Positions 9,101 through 16,665 of a DNA stretch of 64,000 nt are shown here, one piece after another. The notes beneath the pieces were generated by a model, which ran no database searches, was not told where the DNA came from, and saw only the letters and a list, made by a program, of their open reading frames with translations. The translations under genes and the position numbers were made by a program. Within the stretch, counting starts at the first letter, position 1, and each line of letters begins with the position of its first letter. Source of the DNA: Rhodovulum sulfidophilum (lineage in GTDB: Bacteria > Pseudomonadota > Alphaproteobacteria > Rhodobacterales > Rhodobacteraceae); NCBI GenBank assembly GCA_003241785.1, contig QFPW01000006.1, forward strand, positions 186,001-250,000, written 5' to 3'.

Positions 9101-9798
9101 CGCGAAAGCTCGGCCTCGGCGAGCGCGATCCCCTCGGGCCGGCCGACGTCGACCCAGCCGCCCTCGTGGACGACGCCGAAGAGCCGCCCCTCGGCGAGCA
9201 TCAGGTCCCAGAGCCGGTTGAGCGAGAAGATCTGCTCCGGGATCTCGCCGAGCCGCGCCGGGTCGATGATCTGCGCCCCCGCGTAGACATAGGGCGCGCC
9301 GGGCGCTTCGCCCCGCCGCGCGAGCCGCCCGTCGGGGCCGCGGATGAAATCGCCCGGGCCCGCGTGCCCGATCGCCGCCTCGCGCCGCACGAGGCAGAGG
9401 AGCGCGCCCATCCGGCCGGGCTCCCAGGCCTCGGCGAGGGTCCGGAGCGGGTTCGGGCCGCGCCAGACCATGTCGGCGTTGAGCGTGAAGACCGGGCCGG
9501 GCCCGAGCGCGGGCAGCGCGGCGCGCAGCCCGCCGCCGGTCTCGAGCAGCACCGGCTCCTCGGCGAGCGCCACCTCGGGCGCCTCAGCCGCGAGCCAGGC
9601 GCGCATCTGCGCCGGATGGGCGTGCAGGTTCACCACCGTCCGCGCCACGCCCGCGTCGCGGGTGAGCGCGAGCGCGTGCGCGAGGAGCGGGCGGCCCGCG
9701 ACGGCGATCAGCGGCTTCGGCCGGGTCCGCGTGAGCTCGCCCATCCGCGTGCCGAGGCCGGCGGCGAAGATCATCGCCGCGTCAGGGGCCGCGCTCAC
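9097..9798 (-). CDS. murU: N-acetylmuramate 1-phosphate uridylyltransferase (MurU-like nucleotidyltransferase)
   Basis: This sugar-1-phosphate nucleotidyltransferase probably makes UDP-MurNAc from MurNAc-alpha-1-phosphate in the cell-wall recycling route that bypasses GlcNAc-6-P. The signature FAAGLGTRMGEL followed by RPKPL is at the N-terminus of a 233-residue protein, the usual MurU length. The gene is coupled by GTGA overlaps to the kinase gene upstream and to addB downstream. Pairing with an AmgK-like kinase supports the specific call over a generic hexose-phosphate nucleotidyltransferase. The substrate is inferred from family and context. Confidence 0.82.
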   Translation of the reverse strand: MSAAPDAAMIFAAGLGTRMGELTRTRPKPLIAVAGRPLLAHALALTRDAGVARTVVNLHAHPAQMRAWLAAEAPEVALAEEPVLLETGGGLRAALPALGPGPVFTLNADMVWRGPNPLRTLAEAWEPGRMGALLCLVRREAAIGHAGPGDFIRGPDGRLARRGEAPGAPYVYAGAQIIDPARLGEIPEQIFSLNRLWDLMLAEGRLFGVVHEGGWVDVGRPEGIALAEAELSR

Positions 9799-10814
9799 GC
9801 CGCCACCCGCGCGATCCGCGCCCGCGCGGCTGCGTCCGGCGCCGGCAGGTGGCGCGCCACGAAGCCGCGCAGGGGGCCAAGCGCCGGATGGGCGAGATCG
9901 CCTTCGAGATAGGTCCAGACGCGCGGGAGATAGTCGAGATAGCGCGGCTTGCCGTCGCGGCGGCAGAGCCGGGTGAAGAGGCCGAGGATCTTCAGGTTGC
10001 GCTGGGCGGAGAGCACATGCGCGGCGCGGTCGAAGCCTTCGGCGTCGCGCCCGGTCCGCGCGAGATAGCGGGCGCGGGCGCGTTCGGCCAGCGCGGGGCC
10101 GATGTCGCGGCGGGCGTCGCGGACCAGCGAGACGAAGTCATAGGCCGGATGGCCGATCAGCATGTCCTGGAAATCGAGCAGCCCGATCCGCGCGACCCCG
10201 GCGCGCTCCGGCAGCCAGACGAGGTTCTCGGCGTGGTAGTCGCGGTAGATCGGCACGGTCGACTCCGGCAGAAGCGGCGCGAAGGCCGCCGCGCAGAGCG
10301 CGTCGTATTCCGCCGCGAGGTCGGAGGGGACCGGCGCGCCTGTGACGGCCGGCAGGTACCATTCGACCGCGAGCCGCGCCTCGCGCATCAGGATCGCCAT
10401 GTCGTAGGGCGGCGGCGTCCAGCCCGCCGCGCCCGCCCAGGACAGCTCCTGCATCCGCGCCAAAGTGTCGATCGCCGCGTCGTAGAGGCCGGGCTCGAGG
10501 CCCGGGTCGCGGGCGCAGAGCGTGGCGACGAGGTCGTCGCCGAAATCCTCCAGCAGCGCGAGGCCGGGGCCGGGCGCCGCCGCGAGGATCTCGGGCGCGC
10601 TGAGGCCATGGCGACGCAGCCAGTCCGCGACGGCGAGGAAGGGCGTGGTGTCGAGCCCGCTTTCGGGCGGGACGTCCATCAGGATCGCGCGCCGGGGTCC
10701 GCCCGTCAGCCGCTCGTAGCGCCGCGCCGAGGCGTCGCCGGCGAGCGGCGCGCGGCGCGCGGCGCGCCAGTCGGTCCCGGCGAGGAAACCCGTGATCTCC
10801 GTCTCCCGGCTCAT
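9795..10814 (-). CDS. amgK: Anomeric MurNAc/GlcNAc kinase (AmgK-like phosphotransferase)
   Basis: This member of the aminoglycoside phosphotransferase fold probably phosphorylates MurNAc and GlcNAc at C1 and feeds MurU. It has 339 residues. The catalytic region shows YRDYHAENL (catalytic Asp and metal-binding Asn) and then LLDFQDMLIGHPAYD, the metal-binding DFQD. I chose the ATG at 10814 because it overlaps the tsaE stop as ATGA and gives the family N-terminus MSRETEI. An upstream in-frame start would add about 50 arginine-rich residues from the antisense of tsaE. In Pseudomonas, AmgK/MurU confer fosfomycin-insensitive recycling. The same role here is inference. Confidence 0.84.
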   Translation of the reverse strand: MSRETEITGFLAGTDWRAARRAPLAGDASARRYERLTGGPRRAILMDVPPESGLDTTPFLAVADWLRRHGLSAPEILAAAPGPGLALLEDFGDDLVATLCARDPGLEPGLYDAAIDTLARMQELSWAGAAGWTPPPYDMAILMREARLAVEWYLPAVTGAPVPSDLAAEYDALCAAAFAPLLPESTVPIYRDYHAENLVWLPERAGVARIGLLDFQDMLIGHPAYDFVSLVRDARRDIGPALAERARARYLARTGRDAEGFDRAAHVLSAQRNLKILGLFTRLCRRDGKPRYLDYLPRVWTYLEGDLAHPALGPLRGFVARHLPAPDAAARARIARVAA

Positions 10815-11302
10815 GCCGCGCGCTCCAGTCCGGCGACCGCGCCGGCGAGCCAGTCCCAGCCCGCGCCGTGGGCGGCGAGCCGCGCGATCCGCCCCTCGCC
10901 GTCGCCGGGCGGAAAGTCGAGCCCGAGGTCGAGCCGCCGCGCCGGCAGCGCGGGGCCGAGCCGCCCGGCCCATTCGACGAGGCAGATCGCGGTCCCGAAC
11001 GCCTCCTCGAGCCCGAGCTCGGCGATCTCGTCGATCGCGCCGAGCCGGTAGAGATCGGCGTGCCAGAGCTCGACCGCGCCGAGGTCGTAGGTCTGCACCA
11101 GGGTGAAGCTCGGCGAGGGGATGTCCTCGGCGCGGCCGAGCGCGGCGAGCCGCTCGGTGATGAGCGCGCGGGCGAAGAGGCTCTTGCCCGCGCCGAGCCC
11201 GCCGCTCAGCGCGACGAGGTCGCCCGCGCCGAGATGGGGCGCCAGCGCGCGCGCCAGGCGCTCGGTGGCTTCCGGGTCGGGCAGGTTGAGCGACAGCGCC
11301 AC
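10811..11302 (-). CDS. tsaE: tRNA threonylcarbamoyladenosine biosynthesis ATPase TsaE
   Basis: TsaE is the ATPase that works with TsaB and TsaD to make t6A37 in tRNAs reading ANN codons. The 163-residue protein shows Walker A GGLGAGKS (residues 34-41), PSPSFTLVQTY and the HADLYRL motif typical of TsaE. The start is taken as GTG at 11302, giving MALSLNLPDPE. No ATG exists at a sensible position and the Shine-Dalgarno sequence is weak. The gene is 65 bases downstream of the divL-like gene, and its stop overlaps the next start as ATGA. Confidence 0.93.
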   Translation of the reverse strand: MALSLNLPDPEATERLARALAPHLGAGDLVALSGGLGAGKSLFARALITERLAALGRAEDIPSPSFTLVQTYDLGAVELWHADLYRLGAIDEIAELGLEEAFGTAICLVEWAGRLGPALPARRLDLGLDFPPGDGEGRIARLAAHGAGWDWLAGAVAGLERAA

Positions 11303-11367
11303 GGGCGGATCCGTTCGAGCGAGGGAAATCCGGCTGTTTCTACCGGGCCGGGCAGTGAGCGCAAGGG

Positions 11368-13557
11368 TCAGGCGTCGCCGACGCCCCGCGCCGGCGCGGC
11401 CGCCGCGCGCGGCAGGCGCAGCGTGAGGATGGCCCGGGTTCCGTCGCGGGCCGCGTCGAGGGACCCGCCGGCGTCCTCGGCCATGTGGCGGGCGATCGTC
11501 CAGGCGAGGCCGCCGGGCTCGGCCGGTCCGGCCTCGACCTCCGCGCGCAGGCCCTCCGCCGTCCGGGCGAGCCGCACCGCGGCCTCGGGGCGCGCCAGCT
11601 CCGCCGCCGCGAGGCCGAGCGCGAGGCCGAACCGCCGGGCCGCGCCCGACCAGTCCGCCGGCGTGCCCGCCGCGTCGAGGATGAGGCCCCGGCGCCCGAG
11701 CGCCTGGGCGAGCAGGGGAAGCGGGCCGGTCGCCCCGGTCGCACCGGGCGGCTCGGCCCGCGCGAGCCCCTCGCGCAGCTCGCGCGCCGCGACCGTCAGC
11801 GCCTGGAACGCCTCCGGCGTCGGCGCCGCGGGGATCGCCGCCGTGAGCTGCCGCGCCGCGCGCTCGGCCGGGCGCCGCAGCTCCTCGAGCGCGAGCACGC
11901 CGAGAAGGGCGATCTCGTCCGGCGCGGGCGCGGTTGTCGCGCGCCGGTCCGCCGCGCGATCGCGGAAGACGAGGAGCGAGGCCCCGTCGGGCAGGGGGGC
12001 CACCAGAAGGTCGAGGCCGCGCCCGTCGGCGAGCGTCACCCGGTCGGTCCAGCTCGCGCGGTCCTCGGCGCCGGTGGCGAATTCGGTGACCCGGGTCCAG
12101 ACCGGACCGGGCCGGCAGCGCTCGGCGCAGAGCCGCGCCATCTCGGCGATCCCCGGTCCGCGCAGCTGGTCCATCGGGCCGAGCCCCCAAAGCGTCTCGA
12201 AGGCCGAGTTCACCAGCACGAGCTCGCCCGAGGCGTCGAAGACCGCGACCGCCTCGGACACCCGGTCGAGCGTCGCCTGGCTCAGCTCGAGCTCGGAGCG
12301 GTAGCGGCGCTCGAGCATGATCGCGGTCGAGATGTCCTCGAACAGGAAGGCGACCGCGCCCTGTGGATGCGGCCGGCCGGTGACGCGGAAGATCTTGCCC
12401 GAGGGCAGGACCCAGTTCTCCTCGTAGGTGCCTTCGCGCGCGCCGTTCTCGAGCTCGGAGAGCTTGCGCCGCCAGGAGGTGAAGTCCTTCTGCTCCGGCA
12501 TCTGCCGCGTCTCGCGCAGGCGTTCGAGAAAGTCGCGCAGGGACGGCCGGCCGGCGAGCCAGACCGCGTCGATCTTCACGAGATCGGTCAGCGCGGGGTT
12601 GAAGAGCCCGAGGCGGCGGTTCTTGTCGAAGACCGCGAGCCCGATCGGCAGATGCGCGAAGGTCTCGGTCAGTGTCTCGATGAAGCGGCGCAGCGTCGCC
12701 TCGGCGGTGACGAGATCATCGGCCGAGAGCGCGAAGCCGATCGCGCCGCCCTCCGCCGCCGGGGTCTCGGAAACCTCGAACCACTCGCGCTCCGATCCGC
12801 CGGCGGCGGCGACGGCGACCCGTCGCCGCGTGAACTCGCCGCGCGCGGTCAGCGGCACTTCCTCGAGCGGATGGGCGAAGGCGCTCGGGCTCCGCGCCTC
12901 GGCGAGCGCCGGCTCGGGCGTCGCGAACCGCGCGCGATAGGGCCGGTTCGCCCAGGTCACGAGCCCCTCGGCGCCGACGCTCCAGGCGAGGATCGGCGCG
13001 CGATCGAGCAGGCCGCGCAGCAGCGCGGTCTCGATCTCGGCGCGGGCGAGCGCGCCCTGCGCCCCCCGGAGCGCGCGCGCGTCCTCGTTCGCGGCGCGGA
13101 TCGCGAGATGCGCCGCCCCCTCGCGCGGCCAGCCGACGAGCTCGAAGGCGCTGCCGTCGCGGCGCTGGCAATGGTGGCGAAGGCCGGTGCCGTAGAGGAT
13201 CAGCGCCTCGAGGTCGGCGCGAAAGCCGGGGCAGGCCTGGTCGAGATAGGCGGTGAGCGCGGCGAGGCGACCGGATTTCGGATCGAGCCCGCCGAGCAGG
13301 ATCCGCGCGGGCTCGCTCAGCGGCTTCACCGAGGAGCCCTGGATCAGGAACTCGCATTCCGCCTCGCCCTTTGCCGCGGCGGCGTCGCGGGCGCGCCCGC
13401 GCAGGCTTGGCACCAGGCCGCCGGGCGCGAGGCCGACGACGAGCATCAGCGTCGTCACCGCGCTCAGCACCGCCGCCGCGGCGACCGAGGGCAGTTCGCC
13501 GAAAACGGCCCAGTCGATCAGCGGGATCCAGTCGGCGGCGAAGAACGGCGAGTCCAT
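11368..13557 (-). CDS. divL: DivL-like PAS-domain pseudo-histidine kinase
   Basis: This is a 729-residue membrane-anchored signalling protein. One hydrophobic segment lies at about residues 24-48, followed by PAS-type regions (around APILAWSVGAEGLVTWANRPY, LPIGLAVFDKNRRLGLFNPAL and AVFDASGELVLVNSAFE). The C-terminus resembles a histidine kinase that has lost its key residues. The H-box HELRTP is replaced by EELRRP at about residue 558, so glutamate sits at the phospho-acceptor site. I see no N-box, and only a G2-like GGLAWTIARHMAEDAGG remains. In Caulobacter and Rhodobacter, DivL is such a degenerate kinase and acts on CckA in the CtrA phosphorelay. The position before tsaE and near regAB agrees with divL of related genomes, as I recall them. 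A perfect CtrA box lies 53 bases upstream. Confidence 0.78.
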   Translation of the reverse strand: MDSPFFAADWIPLIDWAVFGELPSVAAAAVLSAVTTLMLVVGLAPGGLVPSLRGRARDAAAAKGEAECEFLIQGSSVKPLSEPARILLGGLDPKSGRLAALTAYLDQACPGFRADLEALILYGTGLRHHCQRRDGSAFELVGWPREGAAHLAIRAANEDARALRGAQGALARAEIETALLRGLLDRAPILAWSVGAEGLVTWANRPYRARFATPEPALAEARSPSAFAHPLEEVPLTARGEFTRRRVAVAAAGGSEREWFEVSETPAAEGGAIGFALSADDLVTAEATLRRFIETLTETFAHLPIGLAVFDKNRRLGLFNPALTDLVKIDAVWLAGRPSLRDFLERLRETRQMPEQKDFTSWRRKLSELENGAREGTYEENWVLPSGKIFRVTGRPHPQGAVAFLFEDISTAIMLERRYRSELELSQATLDRVSEAVAVFDASGELVLVNSAFETLWGLGPMDQLRGPGIAEMARLCAERCRPGPVWTRVTEFATGAEDRASWTDRVTLADGRGLDLLVAPLPDGASLLVFRDRAADRRATTAPAPDEIALLGVLALEELRRPAERAARQLTAAIPAAPTPEAFQALTVAARELREGLARAEPPGATGATGPLPLLAQALGRRGLILDAAGTPADWSGAARRFGLALGLAAAELARPEAAVRLARTAEGLRAEVEAGPAEPGGLAWTIARHMAEDAGGSLDAARDGTRAILTLRLPRAAAAPARGVGDA

Positions 13558-13609
13558 GGCGGCGATCCGGAGGGCGTCGGGACAAGGCCCCCAAGGGATC
13601 GCGGAACGC

Positions 13610-13625
13610 TTAAGGAATGCTTAAC
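13610..13625. promoter_or_regulatory. Full CtrA-type binding site upstream of the divL-like gene
   Basis: The sequence TTAAGGAATGCTTAAC matches the full CtrA consensus TTAA-N7-TTAAC exactly. It lies in the 93-base gap between regB and the divL-like gene, 53 to 68 bases upstream of the latter's ATG. AT-rich hexamers of this kind are rare in DNA this GC-rich. Direct control of a CtrA-pathway gene by CtrA is an inference. Confidence 0.65.
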
Positions 13626-13650
13626 CTCGACGAAGGGCCCGCGCCCGGGG

Positions 13651-15057
13651 CTATTCCTCGCCCGCGAGCCGCGCCCGGTCCGCGCCGTCGTCGTCCTCGC
13701 CGCCCGGCCGGGTGACCTCGGCCCGCGGCCAGGAGACCGCGACGATCGCCCCGGTCGGCCGGGCGAATTCCGCCGGCACCTCGCCCGAGACGTCGCGGCG
13801 CCCGGAGCCGTTGCCGAAGGAGAGCCGCGCCCCGGAGCGCTCGAGCAGCGTCTTGGCGATGAAGAGGCCGAGCCCCATGCCCTGGTAGCCGGGCCGCTCC
13901 TTCTGCGTGCCGGCGCGGCTCCGGACGAAGGGCACGCCGATCCGGCCGAGCACCTCGGACGGATAGCCGGGGCCGTCGTCGCCGATCACGATGCTGACCA
14001 TCCGGGGCGTCCAGTCGATGTCGATCCAGACCGTCGAGCCGGCGAAATCGACGCCGTTCTGCACGAGGTTGCGCAGGCCCTGGATGATCTCGGGCTGGCG
14101 CGCGAGCTCGGGCTGCGGCGCGGCGCTGTCCTCGAGCAGGCCGCCCTGCACCCGGGTGATGATCCGGATGCCGCGCTGGGAATGCGGCGCGGCCGCCTCG
14201 TCGACCACGCTCGAGATCGGCGCGAACCGCATCATCGCGTCCTCGTGCCCGCTCGGCCCCATCGAGCGCAGGATCTCGGCGCAACGGTCGGCCTGGGCGC
14301 GGATCGAGAGCGCGTCCTCGCGCAGCTCCGGCGATTTGAGCTCGCCCGCGAGCTCGGCCGAGAGCAGCTTGATCGTCGCGAGCGGCGTGCCGAGCTCGTG
14401 CGCCGCCGCCGCGACCACGCCGCTCAGCGTCGTCAGCTCCTGCTCGCGCCCGAGCGCCGCCTGGGTCGCGGCGAGCGCCTGGGACATGCGGAAGGTCTCG
14501 TCGCTGACCTGGCGCGCGTAAAAGGCGAAGAACAGGATGCCGATCACCAGCGACACCCAGTTGCCGACGACGAGCAGCGGCGGCGCGGCGAGATAGGCGC
14601 CGGAATCGAGCTGCAGCGGCAGCGAGACGAAGGCGAGCAGGGTCGCGACGAGCACGGCGGCGAGCGCGAGCATCACGGTCGTGCGCAGCGACAGGACCGA
14701 GGCGCTGATCATCACGGGCGAGATCAGCATGAGCGCGAACGGGTTGCTGAGCCCGCCGGTGAGCGCCAGCAGCGCGCCGAGCTGGGCCACGTCGAAGAGC
14801 AGCGTCACCGTCGCCTCGCGCCCGCTCAGCCGCCGGTTCTGCGAGGTGACGAGGCTCGCGCCGCCGTTCAGCAGCACCGAGGCGGCGATCACCGCGGCGC
14901 AGAGCTCGATCGGCACCAGCACGCCGAAGGCGAAGGCGCCGAGCACGGCGGCGGTCTGACCGATGATCACGAGCCAGCGCAGCAGGATGAGGGTGCGGGC
15001 CCGCAGCCAGGAGCTGCGCGCGTCCGCGGCGATGAGCGACAGGTCTCTGTATGGCAT
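13651..15057 (-). CDS. regB: Redox-sensing sensor histidine kinase RegB/PrrB
   Basis: RegB is the membrane histidine kinase that senses redox state and phosphorylates RegA to control photosynthesis, respiration, nitrogen and carbon fixation genes in Rhodobacter relatives. It has 468 residues with about six membrane segments up to residue 180. The quinone-binding loop GGLSNPF is at 101-107. The phospho-acceptor is H220 in HELGTPLATIKL, and the redox box QADRCAEILRSMG has the conserved cysteine at 259, corresponding to C265 of R. capsulatus. The ATP-binding domain follows. The ATG at 15057 is preferred because GGAGG lies just upstream. It is divergent from senC-regA, as in Rhodobacter. Confidence 0.96.
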   Translation of the reverse strand: MPYRDLSLIAADARSSWLRARTLILLRWLVIIGQTAAVLGAFAFGVLVPIELCAAVIAASVLLNGGASLVTSQNRRLSGREATVTLLFDVAQLGALLALTGGLSNPFALMLISPVMISASVLSLRTTVMLALAAVLVATLLAFVSLPLQLDSGAYLAAPPLLVVGNWVSLVIGILFFAFYARQVSDETFRMSQALAATQAALGREQELTTLSGVVAAAAHELGTPLATIKLLSAELAGELKSPELREDALSIRAQADRCAEILRSMGPSGHEDAMMRFAPISSVVDEAAAPHSQRGIRIITRVQGGLLEDSAAPQPELARQPEIIQGLRNLVQNGVDFAGSTVWIDIDWTPRMVSIVIGDDGPGYPSEVLGRIGVPFVRSRAGTQKERPGYQGMGLGLFIAKTLLERSGARLSFGNGSGRRDVSGEVPAEFARPTGAIVAVSWPRAEVTRPGGEDDDGADRARLAGEE

Positions 15058-15081
15058 GTCGCCTCCGCGCATAGCAGCCGC

Positions 15082-15111
15082 CGCCCGTCCGCTCAACGCC
15101 CGTCCGCTCAA
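15082..15111. repeat. Perfect 15-base tandem repeat in the regB-senC intergenic region
   Basis: The unit CGCCCGTCCGCTCAA occurs twice with no spacer (15082-15096 and 15097-15111). It lies 25 bases upstream of the regB start codon and 88 bases before senC. It may be a recent slippage duplication or a repeated protein-binding site controlling the divergent promoters. The sequence alone does not decide. Confidence 0.75.
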
Positions 15112-15199
15112 ACGGATTTGATCGCTCCCGGGCACCGTGACCGCCTGTCGCCTTGCCCCTCCGGACGGGCCCATGCGAGAAGCCGGTGAGGAGACGAAC

Positions 15200-15835
15200 A
15201 TGAAGATCAACACTACGCGAACCTACGCGCTGCTGGCCGGCGCGGTGGCGATCGCCGGGCTCGGCGTCATGGGATATCTCGCCTTCGCGCCCGGCTCCGA
15301 CGCGGATGTCTTCGCCGATTGCCGCCGGGGCGCGGTGGCGGGCGGGACGGCGACGATCGGCGGGCCGTTCACGCTGGTGAACGGCGATGGCGCGCGGATG
15401 AGCGAGGCCGAGGTGATCACCAAGCCGACGCTGGTCTATTTCGGCTATGCCTTCTGTCCGGACATCTGCCCGACGGATCTGTCGCGCAACGCGCTCGCCG
15501 CCGACGAGCTCGAGGAGCAGGGCGAGGACGTCGGGCTCGTCTTCATCACGATCGATCCCGCGCGCGACACGCCCGAGGTGGTGCGCGACTTCGCCGCGTC
15601 GCTGCGCCCGGGCATGATCGGGCTGACCGGCACGCCCGAGGAGATCGCCGAGGTGGCGCGGGAGTACAAGGTCTACTACCGCAAGGCGGGCGACGATCCC
15701 GAGGCCTATCTGATGGATCATTCGACCTTCACCTACCTGATGGCGAAGGACGGGTCGTTCCTGGAGTTCTATCCCTCGACCGCCACGCCGGAGGAGGTCG
15801 CCGAGTCGGTGTCCTGCTTCGCGGCGCGCTCCTGA
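15200..15835 (+). CDS. senC: SCO1/SenC/PrrC family copper-binding thioredoxin-like protein
   Basis: This membrane-anchored periplasmic SCO protein helps assemble the CuA centre of cytochrome oxidase and influences RegBA signalling in Rhodobacter. It has 211 residues: an N-terminal anchor (about residues 9-30), the copper/redox motif FCPDICP (C86 and C90), and the downstream copper-ligand histidine in DHSTFTYLM. The ATG at 15200 is preceded by GGAG in GTGAGGAGACGAAC. It lies between regB and regA, the standard prrB-prrC-prrA order. Confidence 0.95.
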   Translation: MKINTTRTYALLAGAVAIAGLGVMGYLAFAPGSDADVFADCRRGAVAGGTATIGGPFTLVNGDGARMSEAEVITKPTLVYFGYAFCPDICPTDLSRNALAADELEEQGEDVGLVFITIDPARDTPEVVRDFAASLRPGMIGLTGTPEEIAEVAREYKVYYRKAGDDPEAYLMDHSTFTYLMAKDGSFLEFYPSTATPEEVAESVSCFAARS

Positions 15836-15858
15836 GGGCCGGCCCGGGCCGGGGGCGA

Positions 15859-15875
15859 GGGGTCGCATTGACCCC
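15859..15875. other. Small hairpin between senC and regA
   Basis: GGGGTC and GACCCC form a 6-base stem around GCATT in the 79-base gap between senC and regA. No T-tract follows. It could be an mRNA stability element or a weak attenuator setting the senC to regA ratio. I see no separate promoter. Confidence 0.3.
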
Positions 15876-15914
15876 GTCCGCGCGGCCCGGCAGAATCAGG
15901 GCGAGGGGGATCAC

Positions 15915-16487
15915 ATGGGGGATGAACCAGTGGAAGCGGCGATGACGCAGGATGGGATCGGCCCGGACCGGTCGCTCCTGATCCTCGACGACGACGAGCT
16001 GTTCCGGCGGAGCCTCGTCCGCGCGATGGAGAAGCGCGGCTTCGACGTGCGCTCGGCCGAGACCTGCGCCGCCGGGCGGCTCGCGGCGGAGGAGCATCCG
16101 CCGGCCTACGCGGTGATCGACCTCCGGCTCGAGGACGGCAACGGGCTCGAGGTGGTGGAGCGCATCCGCGAGCTGCGGCCGGATTCGCGCATCGTGGTCC
16201 TGACCGGCTATGGCGCGATCGCGACCGCGGTCGCCGCCGTGAAGATTGGCGCGACCGACTATCTCGCGAAGCCCGCCGACGCGAACGACGTCACCGACGC
16301 GCTGCTGTCGCGCGTCTCCGACAAGCCGCAGCCGCCCGAGAATCCGATGTCTGCCGACCGCGTGCGCTGGGAGCACATCCAGCGGATCTACGAGCTCTGC
16401 GACCGCAACGTCTCCGAGACCGCGCGCCGGCTCAACATGCACCGCCGCACGCTGCAGCGGATCCTCGCCAAGCGCAGCCCGCGGTAG
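15915..16487 (+). CDS. regA: Global redox response regulator RegA/PrrA
   Basis: RegA is the DNA-binding response regulator phosphorylated by RegB. It has 190 residues. The receiver domain shows ILDDDE at its acidic pocket, phospho-acceptor D69 in AVIDLRLEDGNG, and a lysine in YLAKPAD. A FIS-type helix-turn-helix ends in RRTLQRILAKRSPR, which is nearly invariant in RegA orthologs. The protein is slightly longer than the 184-residue R. capsulatus protein because of its N-terminus. GAGGGGG precedes the ATG. Confidence 0.97.
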   Translation: MGDEPVEAAMTQDGIGPDRSLLILDDDELFRRSLVRAMEKRGFDVRSAETCAAGRLAAEEHPPAYAVIDLRLEDGNGLEVVERIRELRPDSRIVVLTGYGAIATAVAAVKIGATDYLAKPADANDVTDALLSRVSDKPQPPENPMSADRVRWEHIQRIYELCDRNVSETARRLNMHRRTLQRILAKRSPR

Positions 16488-16510
16488 AACGGGCCGTCCG
16501 GCGAAAAGAC

Positions 16511-16539
16511 TTGCATCCGCGGGGTGTCACGCCTATATC
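16511..16539 (+). promoter_or_regulatory. Probable sigma-70 promoter upstream of rimP-nusA-infB
   Basis: TTGCAT (16511-16516), a 17-base spacer and TATATC (16534-16539) form a good housekeeping promoter just after the regA stop. A transcript would start near 16546 and run about 120 bases before rimP, through the hairpin at 16594-16610. Confidence 0.6.
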
Positions 16540-16593
16540 CCCGCCATCAGCGGCGGATCGGCCCTCGGGGTTGGTCCTCCACCGGACATTCGC

Positions 16594-16616
16594 ACGGGCC
16601 GCTGGCCCGTTTTTTT
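16594..16616 (+). terminator. Intrinsic terminator / attenuator in the rimP leader
   Basis: ACGGGCC and GGCCCGT (16594-16610) form a 7-base stem around GCT, followed directly by a run of seven T (16610-16616). It lies downstream of the promoter at 16511-16539 and 50 bases before rimP. It may therefore attenuate the rimP-nusA-infB operon rather than only ending regA. A rimP-leader attenuator of this layout is known in Pseudomonas. Confidence 0.75.
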
Positions 16617-16665
16617 GTGCCCGCGACACTCTCTCGCGGTCACCCCGCCCGAAGGAGCCCGGAAC

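Noticed and set aside
6209..9286. Plus-strand open frame of about 1025 codons opposite addB and murU
   Set aside because: Arg/Gly-rich shadow of addB, which has clear nuclease motifs and coupled start and stop codons.
15072..15213. Upstream starts for regB at 15072 or 15213
   Set aside because: The ATG at 15057 has GGAGG directly upstream, and the longer versions would run across the tandem repeat and into the senC leader.
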